Assembly: GCA_043764135.1 (NCBI GenBank)
Contig: JAYUKV010000022.1
Span: 1-5,250, forward strand
DNA length: 5,250 nt
Reading direction: 5' to 3'
From: JAYUKV01 sp043764135
GTDB lineage: Bacteria > Patescibacteriota > JACMRA01
The notes under the pieces are model-generated. The model did not search any database. It was not told the DNA's origin and worked only from the letters and a program-made list of their open reading frames with translations. The position numbers were made by a program, and so were the translations under genes. Numbering within the stretch: position 1 is the first letter of the stretch; every line of letters starts with the position of its first letter. Below, one piece after another: positions 1-5,191 of the stretch.

Positions 1-41
1 ATATTAACTAAAAATTCATTTTCAGTTACTTTATTATTCAT
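1..41 (-). CDS. Possible 5' end of a leftward gene cut by the window edge
   Basis: On the minus strand an ATG at 41-39 opens a frame that stays open for 13 codons to the window edge (MNNKVTENEFLVN). It lies downstream of a perfect TTGACA (76-71) with 17-base spacing to a weak -10, which would put the transcription start at about the ATG. There is no Shine-Dalgarno sequence, as for other genes here. Thirteen codons cannot establish coding, so no function can be given. The support is the promoter geometry and the charged, non-repetitive N-terminus; it could be chance. Confidence 0.28.
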   Translation of the reverse strand, partial: MNNKVTENEFLVN

Positions 42-47
42 AAATCT

Positions 48-76
48 AACATTTATCTTGAATTAAATCATGTCAA
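48..76 (-). promoter_or_regulatory. Possible leftward sigma-70-type promoter
   Basis: The minus strand shows a perfect -35 TTGACA at 76-71, a 17-base spacer, and a poor -10 AATGTT at 53-48 (3 of 6 consensus). Six bases separate the -10 from the ATG at 41, the same geometry as the promoter at 945-973. It would run back to back with the rightward promoter at 107-135. The weak -10 keeps confidence low. Confidence 0.3.
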
Positions 77-106
77 TAAAAAGTGTTAAGTCTTCAGAAA
101 TAGTAT

Positions 107-135
107 TTGACAATTGGTATAAAATAAGCTATTAT
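107..135 (+). promoter_or_regulatory. Strong sigma-70-type promoter for the small membrane protein gene
   Basis: A perfect -35 TTGACA (107-112) is followed by a 17-base spacer and a -10 TATTAT (130-135, 5 of 6 consensus). Transcription should start near 142, leaving a leader of about 36 bases before the ATG at 178. This is the best promoter in the window, so the gene is probably well expressed. Confidence 0.8.
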
Positions 136-157
136 TAGTAAGCAAACGTTCATTTAA

Positions 158-177
158 GTTAAGGTTAAGGTTAAAAA
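158..177 (+). promoter_or_regulatory. Ribosome binding site within a tandem hexamer repeat
   Basis: Three tandem hexamers, GTTAAG (158-163), GTTAAG (164-169) and GTTAAA (170-175), precede the ATG. They create two AAGG cores; the second (167-170) sits 7 bases from the ATG at 178, a normal Shine-Dalgarno spacing. This is the only main gene here with a recognisable Shine-Dalgarno, and it supports the chosen start. Confidence 0.55.
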
Positions 178-462
178 ATGGATCCTGTAACAATTACTGT
201 TATCGTACTCGTTTCTGGTGGTGCAGCTACTGCGGCTGGTGTAAATCCAATTTACATTATTCTTGGAATTGTTTCAATGATGGCTGTATTATTCTTGCCA
301 ATTGCAGGAGTTTTGACTGTAATTTCTGAAGTTCAGCGCGGTACTTTAACCCACGAGACAGTTTTAGCATTGATATTTTCAATCGGTCTTGTTTCTTGCT
401 TTTTTATGCCAGATACATTTTTAGTGGCTCTTTTGTATGGAACATCTTCTTTTTTGGATTAA
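178..462 (+). CDS. Small multi-pass membrane protein, unknown function (zero-frame product)
   Basis: This 94-residue protein is almost wholly hydrophobic. Likely membrane helices lie at about residues 4-20, 24-50 and 62-76, and a fourth starting near 78 is cut short by the stop. The one clearly polar loop is about 50-61 (EVQRGTLTHE). I do not recognise the family. Pilin-like or small type IV secretion subunits are conceivable because a VirB6-like gene lies downstream, but nothing in the sequence proves this. The start is fixed by AAGG at 167-170 and a strong promoter. The zero frame ends at TAA 460-462, while the -1 frame continues with 36 codons of membrane-helix-like sequence to 566. The intended protein is therefore probably the 129-residue fused form, and this entry its short form or the result of an indel. 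A terminator follows, so the gene is monocistronic. Confidence 0.75.
   Translation: MDPVTITVIVLVSGGAATAAGVNPIYIILGIVSMMAVLFLPIAGVLTVISEVQRGTLTHETVLALIFSIGLVSCFFMPDTFLVALLYGTSSFLD
450..456 (+). other. Candidate -1 slippery heptamer (T TTT TTG)
   Basis: Read in the zero frame, positions 450-456 are T TTT TTG, which fits the X XXY YYZ pattern of -1 ribosomal frameshift sites. Slippage moves the next codon to GGA at 456-458 and bypasses the TAA at 460-462. Three bases downstream is a weak hairpin: T460-AATT-bulged G465-CAG pairing with CTG-AATT-A479, loop TTT. It is AT-rich, and its spacing is shorter than typical for stimulators. RNA polymerase slippage on the six T residues, or a lost T in the assembly, would give the same fusion. 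Confidence 0.5.
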
Positions 463-566
463 TTGCAGTTTCTGAATTATTGCCAGCTCCGTTTTCATTC
501 ATTTTGATGTACGGTGGTATATTTGCATTTGTCGCTCTGTTTTATGCAAAGAGGGCAAATCTCTAG
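456..566 (+). CDS. -1-frame C-terminal extension of the small membrane protein
   Basis: From GGA at 456 this frame encodes 36 residues ending at TAG 564-566. They complete the fourth helix (GLIAVSELL), then give a proline-containing turn, a hydrophobic segment of about 20 residues and a basic end, YAKRANL. That is a typical last transmembrane helix with a positive, cytoplasmic end. The frame opens upstream only after a TGA at 327-329 and offers no ATG, GTG or TTG with a ribosome site suited to separate translation. It therefore makes most sense as the end of the gene starting at 178, giving 129 residues. Its stop lies 15 bases before the terminator hairpin, where the true gene end would be expected. 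Whether the join is programmed, an indel or a sequencing error cannot be decided here. Confidence 0.6.
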   Translation, partial: GLIAVSELLPAPFSFILMYGGIFAFVALFYAKRANL

Positions 567-581
567 TTTAATAATTTTTCA

Positions 582-628
582 ACTCACTCTATATATGTAT
601 ACATAAATATAGAGTGAGTATTTTTTTT
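582..628 (+). terminator. Intrinsic terminator after the small membrane protein gene
   Basis: A perfect 13-base-pair stem pairs 582-594 with 607-619 (ACTCACTCTATAT against its complement). The self-complementary ATGTATACAT (595-604) in the loop can extend the helix. A single A and then eight T residues (621-628) follow. It fits rightward termination just after the TAG at 564-566 and separates this gene from the downstream unit. Confidence 0.88.
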
Positions 629-692
629 ATTGTTTCTAATGTGATTATTTTTAATCATTAAACTTCAAATATTATTTGGAATATTTAATTAT

Positions 693-806
693 ATGGAATT
701 GAGGTGTTTAAAATTGGTGAAAATTTTAAATAATTCTTTCGGAAATTATAAAATAAAATTTATTTCAAAAAAAAACGAAGCATTATTGAACCATATAAAA
801 TTCTAA
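693..806 (+). CDS. Doubtful small basic ORF, 29-37 residues
   Basis: ATG at 693 opens 37 codons to TAA at 804-806. A better-supported start is TTG 714 or GTG 717 in the same frame, because GAGGTG (701-706), the best Shine-Dalgarno-like match in the window, lies 7 or 10 bases upstream. The product would be a lysine-rich peptide with no membrane helix. No promoter or terminator clearly belongs to it, and AT-rich intergenic DNA often contains such ORFs by chance. Confidence 0.18.
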   Translation: MELRCLKLVKILNNSFGNYKIKFISKKNEALLNHIKF

Positions 807-930
807 ACTATAAAAGAATAAAATTTTAACAGATTAAAAATATATTTTTGTAATTTATATTTTATTAAAAGTATTTTCTACTATAGAAAACTGTTAAACA
901 AATTATACTTTTATTTTGGTAATTTACATA

Positions 931-943
931 TTAACGCTGTTAA
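931..943. repeat. Dyad TTAAC-gct-GTTAA abutting the -35 box
   Basis: A perfect 5-base inverted repeat with a 3-base centre ends one base before the -35 at 945. Its right half-site, with flank (CTGTTAA, 937-943), recurs as a direct repeat at 891-897 and inverted as TTAACAG at 826-832. The position suits an operator for a dimeric regulator (inference). AT-rich half-sites of this length can occur by chance. Confidence 0.35.
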
Positions 944-944
944 C

Positions 945-973
945 TTGTATATACTGTTTTCTTGTGATATAAT
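945..973 (+). promoter_or_regulatory. Extended -10 promoter predicted to give a leaderless mRNA
   Basis: A perfect TATAAT (968-973) is preceded by TGA (965-967), the extended -10 motif. A partial -35 TTGTAT (945-950) lies 17 bases upstream. The expected start point, 7 bases past the -10, is A980, the first base of the ATG. No Shine-Dalgarno sequence precedes that ATG, which agrees with leaderless translation. Confidence 0.72.
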
Positions 974-979
974 TTACAC

Positions 980-3550
980 ATGAATAATTGTCCTCCCTTT
1001 AAGATTTTGCGAATACTCTCTATTGGTCTTATTTTCTTAATATCTTTATTTACTGTAAAAACATTTGCCTTGGACAATCAGAGCGTGGTTAATCTTTTAA
1101 ACCCTACTGTAGCTGCTGGCTTTGACATTGGAGCTCTTATTAGTAGGTTAATAGGGTGGTTGTTTGGGTTCTTGGTTGTGTTACTGTGGATTGTTTCTAG
1201 ATTACTATCCTTCTTGTTCCAGTTTTTGGGGGGGATAATGTATGGTTTTTTTATCAATAATCCTCTTGATACAGAACTTGATCAGATAAGACAATTGTGG
1301 AGTTTTCTGGTAGATTTTGGTAATTTATTGGTTGTATTCAGTTTTATTGCATTGGCAATTACATATCTATTTAATATCAAAATTCCTGGAATGAGTAACA
1401 AAGGCGGTTTAGGTAATTTCTTTGGTGGTATTGTGATTATTGCTTTATTGCTTAATTTTTCACTTACTTTTACTTCTGCTTTTGCAACTACTGTACATAA
1501 TATTGGTATCGGTTCAATCTTTTTTACTTTGGATAGTAGTAAGACTGCTAAACTAGATTTATCTACACAGAGAAATTTTAATAGAAGTATTAGAGATGCG
1601 GGTTCAAGTTTTTTTATATCTGTTACTAATAACTTTGTGGAAAATGTTTCATGTTTAGGTACGGGGATAGTAAAATTAAAAACTGGTGATAAATCTATGG
1701 CAGAGATATGTGAATTTCATGTCAAAGATCAAAAAGGTTCTATTGATCCACTCAAGTTAATCTCGGCATCTGATGGTAGTCCTCAGGCAACGAATTTCTA
1801 TCTCACCGCCTTGATTCGTGAGATTGCAACAATTATCCTCTTGGGGGTAGGATGTTGGGTGATATATATATTGCTAAAAGTTGCGATTTTTAGGCTTGCT
1901 TATTTATGGTTGGTTGGGATTTTTGCTGGTCCTGCGCTTGTTGCTGCATTTTCTCCTTTTGATTCTTTTAAAAAATATTTTGATACATGGTTAAAATGGT
2001 TAGTAACATTCTCTACAATGATGATTATATTTGTTTATGGATTCTATTTATCATCTTATGTTGCTCAAATACCAGTTGAAAACAAAGATTCTAATTATGA
2101 AGCGTTGCCAAGCATCTTAGAAAGTCCAGGGATTTTCGTATCGACTTTGGTTAACAATATGGTTAGTCTAGTTGTTCCTAATATTATGTTTCCAATTATA
2201 GGATTGGCTATATTATATTTACTAGGTAAATACTTGGATGAAACTTATCAAACGCATGCTGCTTCTGCTCTTAAAGCGGGGGGTGAGTTAGTAAGTAAGA
2301 CTCGAAAAAATGTTTCCGATGCAATTGCAGCGCCAGGTAAAATAGGAAGCGCAGCGCTTAGAAATACATCTAATTTGGCTGGTAAGGCTTTTAGTTTACC
2401 TGAAAGAGGTTTAGGTGAACTAAGAACAGGGTTAGGTAATGCGACATTAGCTGCATCTGCTGCAGCTAGAATGATTGGTGCTAAAAATATAGCCAATAGA
2501 TTAGAAGGTTCTGGAATTAGCGGTCTAGGAAGAGCTGCGGTCGATAAACAAAAAGCGCAACAGAAAATACAAGCTTTTAAAGACTTCGGTGAAATGAAAG
2601 GATTGAAGAAGTCTAAAGCAGAACAAGAATATCTAGGTAAAATGAATAACTTAGAAGTACTTAAGGCTTATGGAGCTTCTGAATCTTCTATAGCAGAAGA
2701 AGCAAAAAAAGCTGGAGTTTCACAAAAAGTTATTCAGCAGGGTCAAGAAATGGCCAATTCGAATAAATACGAGTCAGCACCTGGGGGAAGAAGTTTTAAC
2801 GATGTTTTAAGAGATACAAAAATGCAATTTGCTCAAGAAAGCAATAAAAAGAATTTTCAGTCTCAGTTTGATGATACTAAAAGAAACCTAAAACAAGAAA
2901 ATGAAAATCAAAAACAACAAGCTGAAAGTCAATATTTATCAAAGAGTCAAGAGTTAGTGACAAGTTATGAACGAGAAAAAACTAGGTTGACAGGCATTAT
3001 GAATGATCCTAGTTTATCTGATAGTGAAAAAAATAAGAAAGTAACAGAATTGAGGAATTTAGAATCTAATCATACAAAAGACCTAGGAAAACTAACTGCT
3101 AGTTATACAAAAACTAGAGATCAATTACAAACTACTGATGATGAATTTAATAAGGTAGCTACTAATGTTGTAAATACAAAATTCCTCGAAGATAATCCTG
3201 ATGTTGAAAGAAGAGCTACAAGAAAAGCTTACGAAGAAAATAAGGATATTCAAGGATCATCTACAACTATTTCAAGTAATAAAATCAAATCAAAAGAAAA
3301 AGCGGATAGGATAGACTCAGCTGCAGAGCTTGTATTTTCAAAGTTAAAGGCGATAGATGAGTCTGACAAAAATGAAACAGACCCAACAAAAAAACTTTCA
3401 CCAGCTAAAAAAGAAGCTATGAGAAAAGCAATTTTAGAATCAACTATCGATAATCAACAAGGTGGTGCTTATACAGCCAAGATTAAAAGATTAGCGGAGA
3501 CTAAGTATAAGAATTTCAGATCTAATCCATATGATAATGATGAATCATAA
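980..3550 (+). CDS. VirB6/TrbL-like type IV secretion membrane protein with long cytoplasmic tail
   Basis: This 856-residue protein begins with a signal-like segment (basic residues K8 and R11, hydrophobic 12-27, possible cleavage after TFA at 28-30). Hydrophobic segments follow at about 51-92 (probably two helices), 107-132, 147-170, 276-324 (two), 338-362 and 388-416. Between 171 and 275 is a polar, probably extracytoplasmic loop with C225 and C244, a possible disulfide. The helix patterns around 147-170 and 300-350 resemble VirB6/TrbL, the polytopic inner-membrane channel subunit of type IV secretion and conjugation machines; this is family-level recognition by eye. From about 417 to 856 it is soluble: first Ala/Gly-rich amphipathic sequence (420-530), then Lys/Glu/Gln-rich probable coiled coil (about 610-720), and a charged end. 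The start is supported by the signal-like N-terminus and promoter spacing. The next gene begins 11 bases after its stop, so the two are probably co-transcribed. Confidence 0.78.
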   Translation: MNNCPPFKILRILSIGLIFLISLFTVKTFALDNQSVVNLLNPTVAAGFDIGALISRLIGWLFGFLVVLLWIVSRLLSFLFQFLGGIMYGFFINNPLDTELDQIRQLWSFLVDFGNLLVVFSFIALAITYLFNIKIPGMSNKGGLGNFFGGIVIIALLLNFSLTFTSAFATTVHNIGIGSIFFTLDSSKTAKLDLSTQRNFNRSIRDAGSSFFISVTNNFVENVSCLGTGIVKLKTGDKSMAEICEFHVKDQKGSIDPLKLISASDGSPQATNFYLTALIREIATIILLGVGCWVIYILLKVAIFRLAYLWLVGIFAGPALVAAFSPFDSFKKYFDTWLKWLVTFSTMMIIFVYGFYLSSYVAQIPVENKDSNYEALPSILESPGIFVSTLVNNMVSLVVPNIMFPIIGLAILYLLGKYLDETYQTHAASALKAGGELVSKTRKNVSDAIAAPGKIGSAALRNTSNLAGKAFSLPERGLGELRTGLGNATLAASAAARMIGAKNIANRLEGSGISGLGRAAVDKQKAQQKIQAFKDFGEMKGLKKSKAEQEYLGKMNNLEVLKAYGASESSIAEEAKKAGVSQKVIQQGQEMANSNKYESAPGGRSFNDVLRDTKMQFAQESNKKNFQSQFDDTKRNLKQENENQKQQAESQYLSKSQELVTSYEREKTRLTGIMNDPSLSDSEKNKKVTELRNLESNHTKDLGKLTASYTKTRDQLQTTDDEFNKVATNVVNTKFLEDNPDVERRATRKAYEENKDIQGSSTTISSNKIKSKEKADRIDSAAELVFSKLKAIDESDKNETDPTKKLSPAKKEAMRKAILESTIDNQQGGAYTAKIKRLAETKYKNFRSNPYDNDES

Positions 3551-3561
3551 TATTAATTTAT

Positions 3562-4323
3562 ATGTCTAACCAATACCAAAATCTAGAAAATCCATTCAAG
3601 TATCCAGAGCTTGATTGGTACACAACCAATGATATGTATTATTTCCTTGATTTGTTAACTCAAGCAGGGTTTGGTAAAGAATATCTTGATTTCTTACTAA
3701 TGGGGTATAATGATTGTACTTCTAATAGGGAAAGAGATGAGTATCTCTACGCTCAATTAATTGAGCTGGGAGTTGATAATGTAGATGAGTTTGGTGCTCC
3801 TATCAATGCCATTGCGGATTTACTTAATCAAGTTGAGGATGAGAATTTTCCAAAAGTATTATACTTGGTAACCAATCCAGATCAAGCTCAAATTCCAACT
3901 GACTTTAATGCATTTAATTATCCTGATTATTTCAAATATTCTTCACAAGAAGAAGAGGATTATTCATCAAGAGAGGTTTACAATGAAGTCTTAAAGAAAG
4001 CACTTGATGTAAGAAATAATAACCTTGATGCTCGTAAATTCAATACATCACTTACTACAGAACAAGTAGTCGCATTAGCAACTAACAAACTTAAAGTGAT
4101 GAATACAGAACAAGAAAATATGGTTGATAAACTAGAAAATGATCTTAATTTCTCTCCTAATTCAATTATAAATAGTCCTGTAAGTAATTCTGACATTGAA
4201 GCTGCACAAGAATTAACTTCTTTATCTCCTTCAAAGCTTGATAACTTGCTAGAATCAAAGAAAAAAGTAATAACACAAAAACCTCAATACAACTTAAATG
4301 ATTTGTTGAATAAAGAAGAATAA
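3562..4323 (+). CDS. Acidic soluble protein, unknown function, co-transcribed with the VirB6-like gene
   Basis: This 253-residue protein has no signal peptide or membrane helix. Residues 1-150 look folded and rich in aromatic and acidic residues (for example PELDWY 15-20, DYFKY 122-126, an acidic patch QEEEDY 129-134). Residues 160-195 are probably helical, and 195-253 are Ser/Asn/Lys-rich and likely disordered, ending in a short leucine-containing segment (NLNDLLN, 244-250). I do not recognise the family. ATG 3562 lies 11 bases after the upstream TAA with no Shine-Dalgarno and no promoter between, so translation probably depends on coupling or an unstructured AT-rich start region. Its acidic character against the basic tail of its neighbour would suit binding at the cytoplasmic face, but that is inference. 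A terminator starts right at its stop codon. Confidence 0.85.
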   Translation: MSNQYQNLENPFKYPELDWYTTNDMYYFLDLLTQAGFGKEYLDFLLMGYNDCTSNRERDEYLYAQLIELGVDNVDEFGAPINAIADLLNQVEDENFPKVLYLVTNPDQAQIPTDFNAFNYPDYFKYSSQEEEDYSSREVYNEVLKKALDVRNNNLDARKFNTSLTTEQVVALATNKLKVMNTEQENMVDKLENDLNFSPNSIINSPVSNSDIEAAQELTSLSPSKLDNLLESKKKVITQKPQYNLNDLLNKEE

Positions 4324-4343
4324 GCCTCGGAGGGCTTTTTTTT
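4322..4343 (+). terminator. Intrinsic terminator ending the two-gene unit
   Basis: AAGCCT (4322-4327) pairs with GGGCTT (4332-4337), including one T-G wobble, around a CGGA loop. The T run covers 4336-4343. The stem overlaps the TAA stop of the acidic protein gene. Read on the opposite strand, the hairpin is not followed by a T run, so it is unlikely to terminate the convergent kinase gene. Confidence 0.87.
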
Positions 4344-4427
4344 ATATTTACTTAATTATTTTTTGATTTATCTAGTTTCTCTAGAAGATTCTTAATTAAC
4401 AATATTTAATAGTGGTTATAGTAGTGA

Positions 4428-5111
4428 TTACTGCTCCAAATAGCTTAAGATGTCACTAGATACTTCCTGAACAGTTCTATTAGCTATTATATCATTGATA
4501 ATTAATCCTCCTTGGCTGTAGATATCAAGTATATCATTATGATGGCCGTACATGTTTTTTATTCTTGTTGTAGAGATTGGGACCGATTCATCATCTGATC
4601 GTTGATAAGGTAGTTGATCTGATTGTGCATGTTTGAGAGCTTCTTGATATGAAGGAAATGGTAGATTATTATTAGGTAGGTACCATCTGCCTGTAATTCT
4701 TTCTAGAGCTTTATCATGATCAAGAATAAGATGAAAAAACTTTGTTTTTATTTTATTATCATTTATTATATTAACAAACCATTTAGCCTCCTCTGTAAGA
4801 GATCCTGGCTTATCAATTACAAAGTTAATATTGTTTTTTATATTGTATAAAATTTTATCTTGGAGTATATAAAAAAAATCTTCTGTAAGAATTGGTTTTC
4901 CACTTATTAAATCATCATTAACTCTTGCTGCTCGAGCAGAATTGAAGTTATTCTGATTTAGATTATATTTAACAAAATCTCTAAAGGACTGACCAAAATC
5001 TAAAAACTCATATTTTAGTTTATCTTTTAGCATATTTGCTTGTGTTCCCTTACCGCTTCCTGGGGGACCATATAGTATTATTAGTTGTGGTAAATTAGAT
5101 TTTTGTAACAT
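4428..5111 (-). CDS. Divergent adenylate-kinase-family nucleoside monophosphate kinase
   Basis: The 227-residue cytoplasmic protein has the Walker A loop GPPGSGKGT at residues 15-23 (K21), the NMP-binding arginine in FGQSFRD (R44), a catalytic-type GRW (R142), and the QRSDDE segment (R171) with R183 that close the active site in adenylate kinases. Its length matches the long-LID form (about 215-220 residues), but the LID lacks the zinc-binding cysteines. The expected reaction is ATP + AMP to 2 ADP. The usual DGFPR motif reads DKPGS (100-104), so the arginine that contacts the NMP phosphate (R88 in E. coli Adk) is missing. Substrate choice or activity may therefore differ, and no adk symbol is assigned. 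The usual secY or ribosomal-protein neighbours are not seen. ATG 5111 is the only sensible start, since the P-loop follows 14 residues later; no Shine-Dalgarno precedes it. No clear terminator follows the stop. Confidence 0.85.
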   Translation of the reverse strand: MLQKSNLPQLIILYGPPGSGKGTQANMLKDKLKYEFLDFGQSFRDFVKYNLNQNNFNSARAARVNDDLISGKPILTEDFFYILQDKILYNIKNNINFVIDKPGSLTEEAKWFVNIINDNKIKTKFFHLILDHDKALERITGRWYLPNNNLPFPSYQEALKHAQSDQLPYQRSDDESVPISTTRIKNMYGHHNDILDIYSQGGLIINDIIANRTVQEVSSDILSYLEQ

Positions 5112-5120
5112 AGATAAGCT

Positions 5121-5145
5121 TGTATACTTATCACAAAATAGTCAA
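5121..5145 (-). promoter_or_regulatory. Tentative promoter for the kinase gene
   Basis: The minus strand has TTGACT (5145-5140) and TATACA (5126-5121), but only 13 bases lie between them, well short of the usual 16-18. If TATACA is the -10, transcription starts 2-3 bases before the ATG at 5111, giving a nearly leaderless mRNA. At normal spacing from TTGACT no good -10 exists (CAAGCT at 17). The promoter is therefore uncertain and may lie further right. Confidence 0.25.
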
Positions 5146-5167
5146 AGTAGTTAATTCTAGCTTTGAC
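5141..5167. repeat. Inverted repeat GTCAAAG / CTTTGAC upstream of the kinase gene
   Basis: GTCAAAG (5141-5147) and CTTTGAC (5161-5167) are perfect inverted copies separated by 13 bases. Within the spacer TAG (5148-5150) can pair with CTA (5157-5159), leaving one bulged G and a TTAATT loop. Each arm contains a TTGAC -35-like core pointing outward. It could be an operator, a paired promoter or a hairpin in a leader RNA. Confidence 0.45.
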
Positions 5168-5191
5168 AAAAATTAATAAATATCCTAATCT
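5163..5191 (+). promoter_or_regulatory. Possible rightward promoter leaving the window
   Basis: A perfect TTGACA (5163-5168) is followed after 17 bases by TAATCT (5186-5191), a weak -10 (3 of 6). A transcript would start near 5198. No ATG occurs on this strand between there and the window end, so any gene served would begin beyond 5250. Confidence 0.28.

Larger units (their letters stand above)
629..979. other. Long AT-rich intergenic region
   Basis: No convincing gene fills these 351 bases. The stretch contains a small AT hairpin (TGATTA 642-647 with TAATCA 652-657, loop TTTT), a doubtful ORF at 693-806, and repeated short motifs: TGTTAA half-sites at 827-832 (inverted), 892-897 and 938-943, and AATTTACA at 921-928 and 971-978. 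The promoter of the VirB6-like gene lies at its right end. Its length, with regularly spaced motifs near the promoter, suggests regulation, but no known RNA or riboswitch fold is recognisable. Confidence 0.6.

Noticed and set aside
70..138. 22-codon ATG-started ORF upstream of the small membrane gene
   Set aside because: It runs through the -35 and -10 boxes of the strong promoter and has no ribosome site.
629..979. tRNA, riboswitch, CRISPR array or replication origin in the long gap
   Set aside because: No cloverleaf, conserved riboswitch core, regular long repeats or DnaA-box cluster was seen; only short AT-rich repeats and small hairpins are present.
2248..2496. 82-codon ORF on the minus strand inside the VirB6-like gene
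   Set aside because: It lies wholly within the opposite strand of a gene with a continuous open frame. Its Ala/Pro/Leu-rich translation is the complement of an Ala/Gly-rich region, so it is a shadow.
980..3550. TGA reassigned to an amino acid, as in some Patescibacteria and mycoplasmas
   Set aside because: The long gene uses TGG for tryptophan and has no in-frame TGA. At this AT content a recoded genome should show some.
3978..4196. 72-codon ORF on the minus strand inside the acidic protein gene
   Set aside because: It has no promoter or ribosome site and its Ser/Leu-rich translation mirrors the Asn/Glu-rich sense strand.
4371..4385. TCTAG-TTTCT-CTAGA hairpin between the convergent genes, as a terminator for the kinase gene
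   Set aside because: The stem is only 5 base pairs and no T run follows on the minus strand; the sequence after it there is A-rich.
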